From positions 434,001-498,000 of the forward strand of contig NZ_QMBQ01000005.1 of assembly GCF_003289965.1 (NCBI RefSeq): a DNA stretch of 64,000 nt, written 5' to 3'. Both the position numbers and the translations under genes were made by a program. Below, piece after piece: positions 8,923-17,761 of this stretch. This DNA is from Mesorhizobium atlanticum (GTDB lineage: Bacteria; Pseudomonadota; Alphaproteobacteria; Rhizobiales; Rhizobiaceae). Every line of letters begins with the position of its first letter. Positions within the stretch are counted from its first letter, which is position 1. Under the pieces are notes generated by a model. The model was given only the letters and a program-made list of their open reading frames with translations. It did not search any database and was not told the origin of the DNA.

Positions 8923-9040
8923 ATCACCGTTCCACGAAAACGGCGAACCGCTCTGTCTCCTTGTTTTGACGCAATTCCTGACGGAAGCCTACGGCGAAGA
9001 CCCCCGAGCCTAACCGTTCACACTTTTCCTGGAATTGCCC
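8923..9040 (-). repeat. Family A dispersed repeat, copy 2 (reverse, long variant)
   Basis: Read on the minus strand it starts GGGCAATTCCAGGAAAAGTG and continues to CGGTTCGCCGTTTTCG. It contains an extra internal inverted segment (TTAGGCTCG ... CTTCGCCGTAGGC), shared only with the copy at 26175, and lacks the terminal CGCTCTA. It fills most of the space between the serine hydrolase and comM. Confidence 0.8.
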
Positions 9041-9086
9041 TGGCCCGCAAATTCTGACTCCGTGCAGCGCCTGAATTGTTGCGCGA

Positions 9087-10616
9087 TCAAGCCGCCTGCG
9101 CCATCCGCTCGGCGGTCATGCGATAAGAGATCGCCTCGGCGAGATGGATGCGGCCCACCGTCTCGCTGGCGTCGAGGTCGGCCAGGGTGCGCGCCACCTT
9201 GAGCACGCGGTGATAGGCCCGCGCCGAGAAGCCGAGCTTCTCGCTGGCGTCCTTGAGCAACGTCAGGCCGGCCGTATCGGGCTTGGCGATCTCCTCGATG
9301 ATCGAAGGCGGGCAGTGCGCGTTGGTGGTGGCGCCGGCGCCGAGCTTTTCCAGCCGCTCGCGCTGCATGCCGCGCGCACGCGCCACGCGCTGCGCCACGG
9401 CCGCACTGGTCTCGGCCTTGTCCGGCCGGATCAGGTCGCTTGCCGAGACCGCCGGCACCTCTATCCGAAGGTCGATGCGGTCGAGCAGCGGGCCGGAGAT
9501 CCGCGCCTGGTATTCGGTGCGGCAGCGGTCGCCGCGCAGGCAGCGATAGCCGGGCTCGCCCGACATGCCGCAGCGGCACGGATTCATCGCCGCCACCAGC
9601 TGGATGCGCGCCGGATAGGTGACGCGGTGGTTGGCGCGCGCGATCATGCAGTCGCCCGTCTCCAGCGGCTGGCGCAGCGCGTCCAGCGTCTGCGGCGCGA
9701 ATTCCGGCAGCTCATCGAGGAACAGCACGCCGTGATGGGCGAGCGAGGCTTCGCCCGGGCGGGCGCGCAGCCCGCCGCCCACCATAGCCGCCATCGAGGC
9801 CGAGTGATGCGGGGCGCGGAATGGCCGCCGGTCGGTCAGCTTGCCTTCGCCGAGCTCGCCGGCGACGGACGCGATCATCGACACTTCGAGCAGTTCCTTC
9901 GGCGCCAGCGGCGGCAGGATCGAGGGCAGCCTTTGCGCCAGCATCGACTTGCCCGAACCCGGCGGTCCGACCATCAGGAGGTTGTGGCCGCCGGCCGCCG
10001 CCACCTCCAGCGCCCGCTTGGCGCTTTCCTGGCCCTTGATGTCGGCAAGGTCGGGCAGGTCGCGCGCGGCGAGCTGGATGCCGGCTTCGGGCCGCGACAG
10101 CACCTGCGTGCCGCGGAAATGGTTGGCGACGGCGATCAGGCTGCGTGGCGCAAGAATGTCGAAATCCTTGCCCGCCCAGGCCGCCTCGGGTCCGCAGGCG
10201 AAGGGGCAGATCAGACCCTTGCCCTCGGCATTGGCGCCGATCGCCGCCGGCAGCGCGCCGGCCACGCCCGCGATCGTGCCGTCGAGCGACAATTCGCCGA
10301 GCACCACATAGCCTGTGAGCATGTCGCCCGGTATGGCGCCCAGCGCCGCCATCAGGCCGAGCGCGATCGGCAGGTCGTAATGGCTGCCTTCCTTGGGCAG
10401 ATCCGCCGGCGCGAGGTTCACCGTCACCTTCTTCGACGGCATCGACAGGCCGGATGCATGCAGCGCCGCCTGCACGCGCTCGCGGCTCTCGGCCACCGCC
10501 TTGTCCGGCAGGCCGACGATCTGCATGCCGACCTTACCCGGCCCGACCATCACCTGGACATCGACCGGCAAGGCCTCGATGCCCTGGAAAGCCACCGTGC
10601 GAACCCGCGCCACCAT
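9087..10616 (-). CDS. comM: ComM/YifB family magnesium-chelatase-like AAA+ ATPase
   Basis: 509 aa, the usual size. It begins MVARVRTVAFQGIEA, as YifB/ComM proteins do. It has an N-terminal Lon-protease-like domain (about 1-170), then an AAA+ core with Walker A GPPGSGKSML (~219) and Walker B VLFLDELPEF, a four-Cys region (CRCGMSGEPGYRCLRGDRC) and a C-terminal Mg-chelatase-type domain ending SYRMTAERMAQAA. ComM helicases drive branch migration during natural transformation in several Proteobacteria; the role in rhizobia is less clear. It is followed 149 nt upstream on the same strand by gshB. Confidence 0.95.
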   Translation of the reverse strand: MVARVRTVAFQGIEALPVDVQVMVGPGKVGMQIVGLPDKAVAESRERVQAALHASGLSMPSKKVTVNLAPADLPKEGSHYDLPIALGLMAALGAIPGDMLTGYVVLGELSLDGTIAGVAGALPAAIGANAEGKGLICPFACGPEAAWAGKDFDILAPRSLIAVANHFRGTQVLSRPEAGIQLAARDLPDLADIKGQESAKRALEVAAAGGHNLLMVGPPGSGKSMLAQRLPSILPPLAPKELLEVSMIASVAGELGEGKLTDRRPFRAPHHSASMAAMVGGGLRARPGEASLAHHGVLFLDELPEFAPQTLDALRQPLETGDCMIARANHRVTYPARIQLVAAMNPCRCGMSGEPGYRCLRGDRCRTEYQARISGPLLDRIDLRIEVPAVSASDLIRPDKAETSAAVAQRVARARGMQRERLEKLGAGATTNAHCPPSIIEEIAKPDTAGLTLLKDASEKLGFSARAYHRVLKVARTLADLDASETVGRIHLAEAISYRMTAERMAQAA

Positions 10617-10765
10617 GTTCCCGCGCCCCCGGATGCAGGCTCCCGCGCGGCGCTGCCATCAGCCCGCGCAAGACCTCACGCCAGACAACCACAGATTTGC
10701 GGCTTAAGCAAGAACATTACGGGAACATCGCGCGTCGTGCGTTCCAACGGGCGTCGTGTCGAGAC

Positions 10766-11707
10766 TTATCCCCGCTTCTCCTCCACGCAATCCCAGAACA
10801 GGCTGGCGATATCCGCGCCGCCGAAACGCTGCACTTCGCGCACGCCTGTTGGCGAGGTGACGTTGATTTCGGTCATGTAGTCGCCGATCACGTCGATGCC
10901 GACCAGGATGAAGCCGCGCTCTTTCAGGGAAGGTCCGATGCGCGCGCAGATCTCGCGCTCGCGCTCGGTCAGCTCGGTCTTCTCGGCGCGGCCGCCGACA
11001 TGCATGTTGGAGCGCGAATCGTGCTCGGCCGGGACGCGGTTGATGGCGCCGACCGGCTCGCCGTCGATCAGGATGATGCGCTTGTCGCCCTTGCGCACGT
11101 CCTTGAGATAGCGCTGCACGATATAGGGTTCGCGGAACAGCTGGCCGAACATCTCGAGCAGCGAGGCGAGGTTGCGGTCGGCCTCGTGCAGGTGGAAGAT
11201 GCCGGCGCCGCCATTGCCGTAGAGCGGCTTGACGATGATGTCGCCGAATTCCTTGCGGAAAGCCGCCACTTCCTGGGGATCCTTGGTGATCAGCGTCTCC
11301 GGCATCAGGTCCGGGAATTCGGTGACGAAGATCTTTTCCGGGCTGTTGCGCACCCAGGCCGGGTCGTTGACCACCAGCGTCTTCGGGTGGATGCGCTCCA
11401 ATATGTGCGTGGTCGTGATGTAGTTCATGTCGAAGGGCGGGTCCTGCCTGAGCAGCACCACGTCCATCTCGGAGAGATCCGTGCGCACCTTCTCGCCCAG
11501 CGAGTAATGGTTGCCCTTCTCGTCGCGCACCTGCATCTCCTCGACGCGCGCGAACACCTTGCCGTCCCGCAACGACAGCCGGTCGGGCGTGTAGTGGAAA
11601 AGCTTGTGGCCGCGCCGCTGCGCCTCCAGCGACAGCGCGAAGCTGGTGTCGCCGGCGATCGACACGGTGGAGACATGGTCCATCTGGACGGCGATTTTCA
11701 GCGGCAT
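10766..11707 (-). CDS. gshB: Glutathione synthetase
   Basis: 313 aa, matching the bacterial GshB family (~315 aa). It ligates gamma-glutamylcysteine and glycine with ATP in the cytosol. Seen in order: N-terminal MPLKIAVQMDHVSTVSI, DPPFDMNYI (substrate lid region), an ATP-grasp core IIVKPLYGNGGAGIFHL, and the C-terminal metal/ATP segment GIDVIGDYMTEINVTSPTGVREV. GGAGA precedes the ATG. It lies downstream of the gtrA-type gene on the same strand (79-nt gap). Confidence 0.97.
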   Translation of the reverse strand: MPLKIAVQMDHVSTVSIAGDTSFALSLEAQRRGHKLFHYTPDRLSLRDGKVFARVEEMQVRDEKGNHYSLGEKVRTDLSEMDVVLLRQDPPFDMNYITTTHILERIHPKTLVVNDPAWVRNSPEKIFVTEFPDLMPETLITKDPQEVAAFRKEFGDIIVKPLYGNGGAGIFHLHEADRNLASLLEMFGQLFREPYIVQRYLKDVRKGDKRIILIDGEPVGAINRVPAEHDSRSNMHVGGRAEKTELTEREREICARIGPSLKERGFILVGIDVIGDYMTEINVTSPTGVREVQRFGGADIASLFWDCVEEKRG

Positions 11708-11786
11708 CTTCGGTCTCCGGCAAACTCAGTCGCCGATATAAGGAAATCGGCGGCGTCTGCCAATCGTGCATGCTTGGTGCAGAGGC

Positions 11787-12161
11787 TCAGCGGTCGAAGA
11801 CCAGCCTGGAATAGCCGAGGAAGGAAAGCGTCATGGCGACGATCGAGGCGATGGCGAGCGCCGCCAGTGGCGGCACGGCCGGCAGCGCGAGCAGGACGGC
11901 GCAATAGACTAGGTAGTTGACGATGCTGGTGGCGATGCCGACGCCGCCATAGCGCGCGCCTTCCTGCGCCATGCCGCGGCTCGATGGTGAGAAGGTCAGG
12001 TGGCGGTTGATCTGCCAGGTAACGCAGAGCGCGAAACCGATCGAGAGCACGCGCGCCGACAGCGCCCCGAGCGGCGTGGTGGCAAGCAGCAGCCAGAGCG
12101 CAACCGCGTCGGCAAGGAAGCCGATGCCGCCGGCAAGACCGAAGCGGAAGAGACGGCCCAC
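11787..12161 (-). CDS. GtrA family flippase-like membrane protein
   Basis: 124 aa if translated from GTG 12161, whose codon overlaps the TAG stop of the glycosyltransferase (ATAGTG). The open frame runs further upstream but only over the other gene. Four membrane helices are visible, and the family's RFGLAGGIGFLADAVALWLL start and W-Q-I-N-R-H-x-T-F loop (LCVTWQINRHLTFSPSSRG) are present. GtrA proteins are thought to flip polyprenyl-phosphate sugars to the periplasmic face. Translational coupling to a GtrB-like enzyme supports this role. Confidence 0.85.
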   Translation of the reverse strand: MGRLFRFGLAGGIGFLADAVALWLLLATTPLGALSARVLSIGFALCVTWQINRHLTFSPSSRGMAQEGARYGGVGIATSIVNYLVYCAVLLALPAVPPLAALAIASIVAMTLSFLGYSRLVFDR

Positions 12162-13165
12162 TATGCCGCCCGCGAGGCCTTGCCAGCTTCGCCCTTCGGC
12201 AACGTCTGGGCAGCTGCCCCGCGCTCGGCCCGGCCGGAGGAAATCGACAGATAGAAGATGCGCTTCTGCTCGGCCCGGCCGCGCGACACCGAATCGAGGA
12301 TCAGCCCGGTCATCATGGAGAGCATGGCCAGAAGCAGCATGCCGATCGACAGCACCCAGGTCGGCATGCGCGGCACCAGCCCCGTTTCGGCGAACTCGAT
12401 GAGCACCGGGATCATCAGGCCGATGCTCGCCGCCAGGAAGAACAGCGCGAACGTGCCGAAGAAGCGCAGCGGCTGCGTTTCCTTCACCAGCATGGCGAAC
12501 ATCCACAGGATCCTGGCGCCGTCGCGGAAGGTCGACAGTTTCGACGACGAGCCTTCCGGGCGGCGGCCGTAATCGAGCGCCATCTCGCTCACCGGCAGCT
12601 TAAGCTGCGAGGCATGCACCGACATCTCGGTCTCGATCTCGAAGCCGCCGGACACCGCCGGGAAGCTCTTGACGAAGCGGCGCGAAAACACCCGGTAGCC
12701 GGAGAAGATGTCGGTGAAGTCGGTCCCGAACAGGCCCTTGTAGAGCCGGTTGAAGATGCGGTTGCCTAAGGCATGGCCGTTGCGGCCGGCATCGTCGGTC
12801 ACGCCGCGCCTGGTGCCCACCACCATGTCCGAGCGCTCGGTCCGCAGCACGTTGATCAGCTGCGGCGCGTCCTCCGGCGCATAGGTGCCGTCGCCGTCGG
12901 CCATCACATAGATGTCGGCATCGATGTCGGCGAACATGCGCCGCACCACATTGCCTTTGCCCTGGCGCTGCTCGCGCACGACGGTGGCGCCGGCGGCGCG
13001 GGCCTTCAGCGCCGTGAGGTCCTTGGAATTGTTGTCGTAGACATAGATCGCGGCCGACGGCAGGGTCTCGCGGAAGCGCCGCACGACCTCGCCGATCGTG
13101 AGCTCCTCGTTGTAGCAAGGCAGGAGCACGGCGATGACCGGCTCGTGGCGGACTGCATGCGGCAT
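12161..13165 (-). CDS. Family 2 glycosyltransferase, polyprenyl-phosphate (GtrB/DPMS-like) type
   Basis: 334 aa. The GT-A catalytic domain occupies about 1-230: IAVLLPCYNEELTIGEVV, the metal-binding D-G-D in MADGDGTYAPED, and DFTDIFSGYRVFSRRFVKSF, typical of dolichyl/undecaprenyl-phosphate mannosyl- or glucosyltransferases. Two C-terminal membrane helices follow (FGTFALFFLAASIGLMIPV, WVLSIGMLLLAMLSMMTGLI). It should charge undecaprenyl phosphate with a sugar on the cytoplasmic side, for flipping by the adjacent GtrA. The sugar is not predictable. It is divergent from the GT-C gene at 13291 with a 125-nt AT-richer spacer. Confidence 0.9.
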   Translation of the reverse strand: MPHAVRHEPVIAVLLPCYNEELTIGEVVRRFRETLPSAAIYVYDNNSKDLTALKARAAGATVVREQRQGKGNVVRRMFADIDADIYVMADGDGTYAPEDAPQLINVLRTERSDMVVGTRRGVTDDAGRNGHALGNRIFNRLYKGLFGTDFTDIFSGYRVFSRRFVKSFPAVSGGFEIETEMSVHASQLKLPVSEMALDYGRRPEGSSSKLSTFRDGARILWMFAMLVKETQPLRFFGTFALFFLAASIGLMIPVLIEFAETGLVPRMPTWVLSIGMLLLAMLSMMTGLILDSVSRGRAEQKRIFYLSISSGRAERGAAAQTLPKGEAGKASRAA

Positions 13166-13290
13166 GTCTGTCTCCGGACGCCCGACCAGCCTCCGGCCGG
13201 CTGATGCCGGTCCCGTCGGGCCGTTTTACTATTTATTGAAGCCGTTAAGGCTAGGTTTAAACCGATCCTCTCCCGTCAAAGGTCACGGCA

Positions 13291-15090
13291 ATGGGCACAG
13301 CCGAGAACGGCGCCGCCTCGTGGAAATCCGACCTCGTGCTGGCGCTGCTTGCAGTCCTGCTCGCGCTCGCCGTCGACGCGTGGATGGGGTTCGGCCCGCT
13401 GACCGATGCCCACGGCGACAACGACAATCTGCTGCGCCTCGTCGAGGTCCGTGACCTGCTTGCCGGTCAGGGCTGGTTCGACCTGCACCAGTACCGCATG
13501 GGGCTGGAAGGCGGCTTCGTCATGCACTGGTCCAGGCTGGTGGATGCGCCGATCGCCTCGATCGTGCTTGCCGCCTCGGCACTCACCGGCAGCAGGCCGC
13601 TTGCCGAGAATGTGGCGCAGGTGCTGTGGCCGGCGCTGCTCTTCTGGTCGACCTTGTTCTTCACCGCTCGCGCCGCGCGCAGTTTCGGCGGCGGCGGCGC
13701 GGTGCTGCCCGCCATCCTCATCGGTGGCGCCGGCTATTATTTCGTCGGCATCTATGCACCGGGCGCGCTCGACCACCACAACGTCCAGCTGATGCTCACC
13801 ATGGCGAGCCTCGCTCTGCTGCTCGAGGCGCCTGCCTGGCACCGGGCCGCGCTGTTGGCCGGCCTCTGCGCCGCGCTGACGCTCGCCATCGGCATGGAAA
13901 CCGTTCCCTATGTCGCGGCCATCGGTGCTTGCGTGTCGCTGCTGTTCGTCTCCGATCCAAGCGGCGAGCGGGCGATCGCCCGGGATTTCGGCCTCGGCTT
14001 CGCCGGCGTCTCGGCGCTTGTCTTCTTCGCCACCATCTCGCCTTCCGCATGGGGCGTGGCGCAATGCGATGCCTTCTCGGTCGCGCAGTTCGTCGTCGCC
14101 GCCATCGCCGGCATCGGGCTGGCGGCGATCGCCTCGGTCGAGCCCGCCGCCCGCAACTGGCGGCGCAGGCTGGGGTCGCTGGCCGGGCTGGCTCTCGTCC
14201 TCGGCGTCGTCGTGGCGTCGCTGTTCCCGCAATGCCTCTCGGCCCCCTATGCCAATCTCGACCCGCGCCTCAAGGAACTGTGGCTCGACCATATCGACGA
14301 GGCCCAGTCGCTGTTCACGCTGCTTGTCCACGATCCGGCGCGCGTGGCGGCGCGTTATGCGACGCCGCTGGTCGCGATCATCCTGATGGCGCTGCGCTTG
14401 CGGCGCGGCGGCTGGCGGCGGCAGGACAGCCTCGTCGCGGCGCTGCTTGCCGTCTCCTTCGTGGTCGGCGCCTGGCAGCTGCGCGGCACCACCTTCTCGA
14501 TCGCCTTCGCGGTCATTCCGCTGTCGGCCTGGATCGCGAAATGGCGGGCGCGGGCCGAAGCCGGCTCTTCGCCTGGCGTGGCGCTGCGCCTTGCGGCCGT
14601 CTGGCTGGTCTCGATCAACCCGGTCTGGACCGGCGTTGCCGCCGCCGCCTCGGTGGCGTTCGAAAAAGGCCCGACTGTAGCCGACCGCGGCATGACGGAC
14701 AGGGCCTGCGAGAAGAAGGCCACCTTCGCGCCGCTTGGCGGCATGACCGGCACCACCGTGCTTGCGGTCTCCAATCTCGGCGCGCCGATCCTCGTCTATA
14801 GCGGCCACAAGGTCTTCGCCGGCCCCTACCATCGCAACGTCGCCGGCAATCTCCTGGCGCTGGATGCCTTTCTCGGCTCGGCCGATGACGCGCGGCGGAT
14901 CGTCGAGGCGCATCGTGTCGGCCTCGTCGCCATCTGCCCCGGCAATTTCGAGAGCCGTACCCTGGCCCAAAAGGCGCCGCAGGGCTTTCTGGCCGGGCTG
15001 CTGCGCGGCAGCGTGCCGGACTGGCTCGAGCCGGCCAGCGAAACCAAGGGCAGCCCGATCGAGCTCTATCGCGTCAGGCAAGCGGGCTAA
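13291..15090 (+). CDS. STT3-like GT-C integral membrane glycosyltransferase (putative)
   Basis: 599 aa with roughly 11 hydrophobic helices over residues 15-470 and a soluble C-terminal part. The first outer loop after helix 1 has an acidic D-x-H-G-D-N-D-N-L-L-R-L stretch (residues ~36-50) followed by VRDLLAGQGWFDLHQYRM. A later loop has GALDHHNVQLM (~residue 157). The acidic loop and the D-H-H motif resemble those of STT3/AglB/PglB oligosaccharyltransferases, but overall similarity to a named family is not established here. It probably transfers a lipid-linked sugar outside the inner membrane, fed by the divergent GtrA/GtrB pair. The acceptor is unknown. Confidence 0.6.
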   Translation: MGTAENGAASWKSDLVLALLAVLLALAVDAWMGFGPLTDAHGDNDNLLRLVEVRDLLAGQGWFDLHQYRMGLEGGFVMHWSRLVDAPIASIVLAASALTGSRPLAENVAQVLWPALLFWSTLFFTARAARSFGGGGAVLPAILIGGAGYYFVGIYAPGALDHHNVQLMLTMASLALLLEAPAWHRAALLAGLCAALTLAIGMETVPYVAAIGACVSLLFVSDPSGERAIARDFGLGFAGVSALVFFATISPSAWGVAQCDAFSVAQFVVAAIAGIGLAAIASVEPAARNWRRRLGSLAGLALVLGVVVASLFPQCLSAPYANLDPRLKELWLDHIDEAQSLFTLLVHDPARVAARYATPLVAIILMALRLRRGGWRRQDSLVAALLAVSFVVGAWQLRGTTFSIAFAVIPLSAWIAKWRARAEAGSSPGVALRLAAVWLVSINPVWTGVAAAASVAFEKGPTVADRGMTDRACEKKATFAPLGGMTGTTVLAVSNLGAPILVYSGHKVFAGPYHRNVAGNLLALDAFLGSADDARRIVEAHRVGLVAICPGNFESRTLAQKAPQGFLAGLLRGSVPDWLEPASETKGSPIELYRVRQAG

Positions 15091-15263
15091 AAACGAAGGG
15101 CGAAGCGGTTCACCGTCCGCGATCGTGCGACCAGAAGCCAACCCGGAAAGTGTATTCGATATTTATATTAGAAATTACGCATAAAGGAATATTTGCGAGC
15201 GGGTCGGAATTCCTTGTCGAAATCTGGACAAGCGCCAGCGACGCCAGCAACTCTCGGGGCAAA

Positions 15264-15279
15264 GGAAAATCGATTTTCC
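15264..15279. promoter_or_regulatory. Perfect 16-bp palindrome upstream of the GGDEF/EAL gene
   Basis: GGAAAATCGATTTTCC is a perfect palindrome 62 nt before the start codon at 15342. It lies in a locally AT-rich 251-nt intergenic stretch (15091-15341). It could be an operator or part of a promoter; no bound factor can be named. Confidence 0.4.
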
Positions 15280-15341
15280 GATACTTTTCCTAAACGCTTT
15301 GCTGCCAGTCTGGTCGAAAATACCGACATAAGAACAGAGGC

Positions 15342-16694
15342 ATGATGCAAACGACGTTTGGCACCGGTCAGCCAGGCAGGGAAAACACGGATCTGGCCTT
15401 CACGGATTCGTTGACCGGGCTCGGCAACCATCGTCGCTTCTTCGACAAGGTCGATCGCCTGATCAGCGACCGCGCCGACGACCCCGCGCCCTTCACCGTC
15501 GGCATCCTCGACCTCGACGGCTTCAAGCCGATCAACGACCTGTTCGGCCACAAGGCCGGCGACGACATCCTCATCCAGGTGGCGATGCGGCTGCGCGCCT
15601 CGATGGATGGCTATTCCACCGTCTGCCGCATCGGTGCCGACGAGTTCGCCTATCTCTATCCGATGGTGTTCTCCGAGGAGCAGGCGGCCGAAAAGTCGCG
15701 CATGCTGATCGAGATATTGTCGGCGCCCTATGATGTCGGCGAGCGCACCGCCAGGCTTTCGGCCTCGGTCGGCTGCTCGCTCTTCTATTCCGGCGACGAG
15801 ACCACCGAGATCCTCGTCAACAAGGCCGAAACGGCGCTGTATCACGCCAAGCGTTCTGGCCGCGGCCGCGTCGTCGTCTACAGCCGCGAGATGGAGGAGG
15901 CGGCCAAGCGCGTCACCCGCATCGAGCAGGCGCTGCGCCGCGCCGTCTCGGCCGGCGAGGTCGAGCCGCATTTCCAGCCCATCGTCGACCTGAACAGCCG
16001 CCGCACCATCGGCTTCGAGACGCTGGCGCGCTGGACCGACCGCGACCTCGGCGTCGTGCCGCCATCCGTCTTCATCCCGATCGCCGAGGAACGCGGCATC
16101 ATCGGCCCGCTGTCGCAGTTGGTGCTGCGCAAGGCGACGGAAGCGGCGCGCAGCTGGCCGAAGGACCTGTTCCTGTCCTTCAACCTCTCGCCCTCGCAGC
16201 TCGTCGACCAGAACACCGGCCTGCACATCCTGGCCATCCTCGACCGCACCGGCTTCGATCCGAACCGCCTCGAGATCGAGATCACCGAGACCGGCCTGAT
16301 GAACGATCCGGCCTCGGCCGAGAAGATCGTCGAGGACCTGCGCCGCGTCGGCATCCGCGTCTCGCTCGACGATTTCGGCACCGGCCAGTCGTCGCTCGGC
16401 CGCCTGCGCGAATTCCATTTCGACAAGCTCAAGATCGACCGCGCCTTCGTCTCCTCCATCCTCGACGACCGGCCTTCGGAGCACATCATCCGCGCCATCC
16501 TCGCCATGTGCGAGGGGCTCGGCATGGATGTCGTCGCCGAAGGCATCGAGGACGAGGCGCAGGCCGATCGCCTCGTCCAGTTCGGCTGCGCCGGCGGGCA
16601 GGGCTATCTGTTCGGCAAGCCGGTCGATGCCGACGCTACGCTCGGCTATCTGCGCGATTCATATCGTGGCGCGCTCCACGCCAAGGCGATCTGA
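15342..16694 (+). CDS. Tandem GGDEF-EAL protein, probable c-di-GMP phosphodiesterase
   Basis: 450 aa, soluble, no sensor domain. The GGDEF domain covers about 15-175, but the signature is changed to G-A-D-E-F (CRIGADEFAYL), and no RxxD inhibitory site precedes it. The EAL domain covers about 190-440 and keeps the catalytic set: E in GFETLARW (ETL instead of EAL), N in SFNLSPSQ, E in EIEITETGLM, the DD pair in LDDFGTG, K in KLKIDRAFV and E in AEGIEDEAQ. This points to c-di-GMP hydrolysis, with the GGDEF half perhaps binding GTP. It is monocistronic, with a repeat element right after the stop. Confidence 0.9.
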   Translation: MMQTTFGTGQPGRENTDLAFTDSLTGLGNHRRFFDKVDRLISDRADDPAPFTVGILDLDGFKPINDLFGHKAGDDILIQVAMRLRASMDGYSTVCRIGADEFAYLYPMVFSEEQAAEKSRMLIEILSAPYDVGERTARLSASVGCSLFYSGDETTEILVNKAETALYHAKRSGRGRVVVYSREMEEAAKRVTRIEQALRRAVSAGEVEPHFQPIVDLNSRRTIGFETLARWTDRDLGVVPPSVFIPIAEERGIIGPLSQLVLRKATEAARSWPKDLFLSFNLSPSQLVDQNTGLHILAILDRTGFDPNRLEIEITETGLMNDPASAEKIVEDLRRVGIRVSLDDFGTGQSSLGRLREFHFDKLKIDRAFVSSILDDRPSEHIIRAILAMCEGLGMDVVAEGIEDEAQADRLVQFGCAGGQGYLFGKPVDADATLGYLRDSYRGALHAKAI

Positions 16695-16697
16695 CAA

Positions 16698-16864
16698 GGT
16701 TTGTTGATATTCAGGTGAGGCCGGTCTGCAAATGGCGGCCTCCTTCGCTTCCGGTGCTCACGTACTTTAAGTACGCTCCGCTCCGGTTCTCGGAACCCAC
16801 CCAGTTTGGTCGCCTCGCGCCCGTCTTCGACTCCGACTCGGCCTGACCTGAATCTCAACAAACC
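16698..16864. repeat. 167-bp palindromic element (family D)
   Basis: Two 25-nt ends (16698-16722 and 16840-16864) are inverted repeats matching at 23 of 25 positions; the left end begins GGTTTGTTGATATTCAGGT. The centre has CGTACTTTAAGTACG (16761-16775), a near-perfect palindrome. It starts 4 nt after the stop of the GGDEF/EAL gene. No open frame is inside. It looks like a small non-coding mobile or mosaic element. Confidence 0.75.
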
Positions 16865-16993
16865 CTGCGCTGCCTTCGGGAGACGGAGGTGCAGACCTCA
16901 TTTGTCGGACATAAGCTGCCAAGTCCGACGTTTCTCCCTTGCCCCCGCGCTTTGTCTGGCTAGGATGCGCGCCGGCCAAAGGGAGAAGAAATC

Positions 16994-17761
16994 ATGATGC
17001 CATCGGCACGTTTCGCCGACCTCGACGGCGCCTCGGTGCTGATCACCGGCGGCGGCTCCGGCATCGGCGCGGCGCTGACCGAAGGGTTTATGCGCCAGGG
17101 CGCAAGGGTCGCCTTCATCGACATCGCCGAGAGGCCAAGCACCGCCCTTGCCGACCGGCTGGAGAAGGAGCTCGGCCGCCGGCCGCTCTACCTCAAGGCC
17201 GACCTGCGCGACGTCGAGGCACTGCGCGCCGCCTCGGCGAAGGCGGCTGAGGCGCATGGCGACGTGACGGTGCTGGTCAACAATGCCGCGCTCGACGATC
17301 GCCACGCTGTGGAAGACGTCACGGTCGAGTTCTGGGACAACAACCTCGCCATCAACCTGCGACCGCATTTCTTCACCGCCCAGGCCGTGGCGCCCGGGAT
17401 GAGGCGCGCCGGCGGCGGCTCGATCATCAACTTCACCTCCACCTCCTATCTGATCAACCACCCCGATATGCCGGCCTACACAGCGGCCAAGGCAGGCATA
17501 CTCGGCCTGACAAAGGGCCTGGCCGGCAAGCTTGGGCAAGACCGCATCCGCGTCAACGCGGTGGCGCCAGGCTGGGTCATCACCGAGCGCCAGCGCGAGC
17601 TCTGGGTGACCGACGAGGGGCTCGCCGCCCATGTCGCCAAGCAATGCATCAAGGATGTGATGCAGCCCGACGACATGGTGGGCACGGTGCTGTTCCTGGC
17701 GTCGGACGCCTCGCGCATGCTGACCGCCCAGATGCTGATCGTCGACGGAGGCTTCCTGTGA
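16994..17761 (+). CDS. SDR family oxidoreductase, probable sugar (galactose-type) dehydrogenase
   Basis: 255 aa. The classical short-chain dehydrogenase pattern is complete: cofactor loop TGGGSGIG (~residue 17), NNAA (~97), and the active-site Y-x-x-x-K as YTAAKAG. It ends with the usual LTAQMLIVDGGFL. GGGAGAAG at 16981 places the start at ATG 16994 (or 16997). It is the first gene of a tightly coupled operon with dgoK, dgoA and an SMP-30 lactonase, so a role as NAD(P)-dependent aldose dehydrogenase opening a De Ley-Doudoroff route is likely. The exact sugar (D-galactose, L-arabinose, D-fucose) is not determined. Confidence 0.88.
   Translation: MMPSARFADLDGASVLITGGGSGIGAALTEGFMRQGARVAFIDIAERPSTALADRLEKELGRRPLYLKADLRDVEALRAASAKAAEAHGDVTVLVNNAALDDRHAVEDVTVEFWDNNLAINLRPHFFTAQAVAPGMRRAGGGSIINFTSTSYLINHPDMPAYTAAKAGILGLTKGLAGKLGQDRIRVNAVAPGWVITERQRELWVTDEGLAAHVAKQCIKDVMQPDDMVGTVLFLASDASRMLTAQMLIVDGGFL

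Noticed and set aside
8862..9086. Possible small gene between the serine hydrolase and comM
   Set aside because: The stretch is mostly a reverse family A repeat; the short frame there is repeat sequence.
13276..15141. 621-aa minus-strand frame opposite the STT3-like gene
   Set aside because: No ribosome site or domain; the plus-strand protein has clear membrane helices and motifs.
15342..15700. RxxD inhibitory site in the GADEF domain
   Set aside because: The residues before the signature (MDGYSTVCRIGADEF) do not contain Arg-x-x-Asp at the right spacing.
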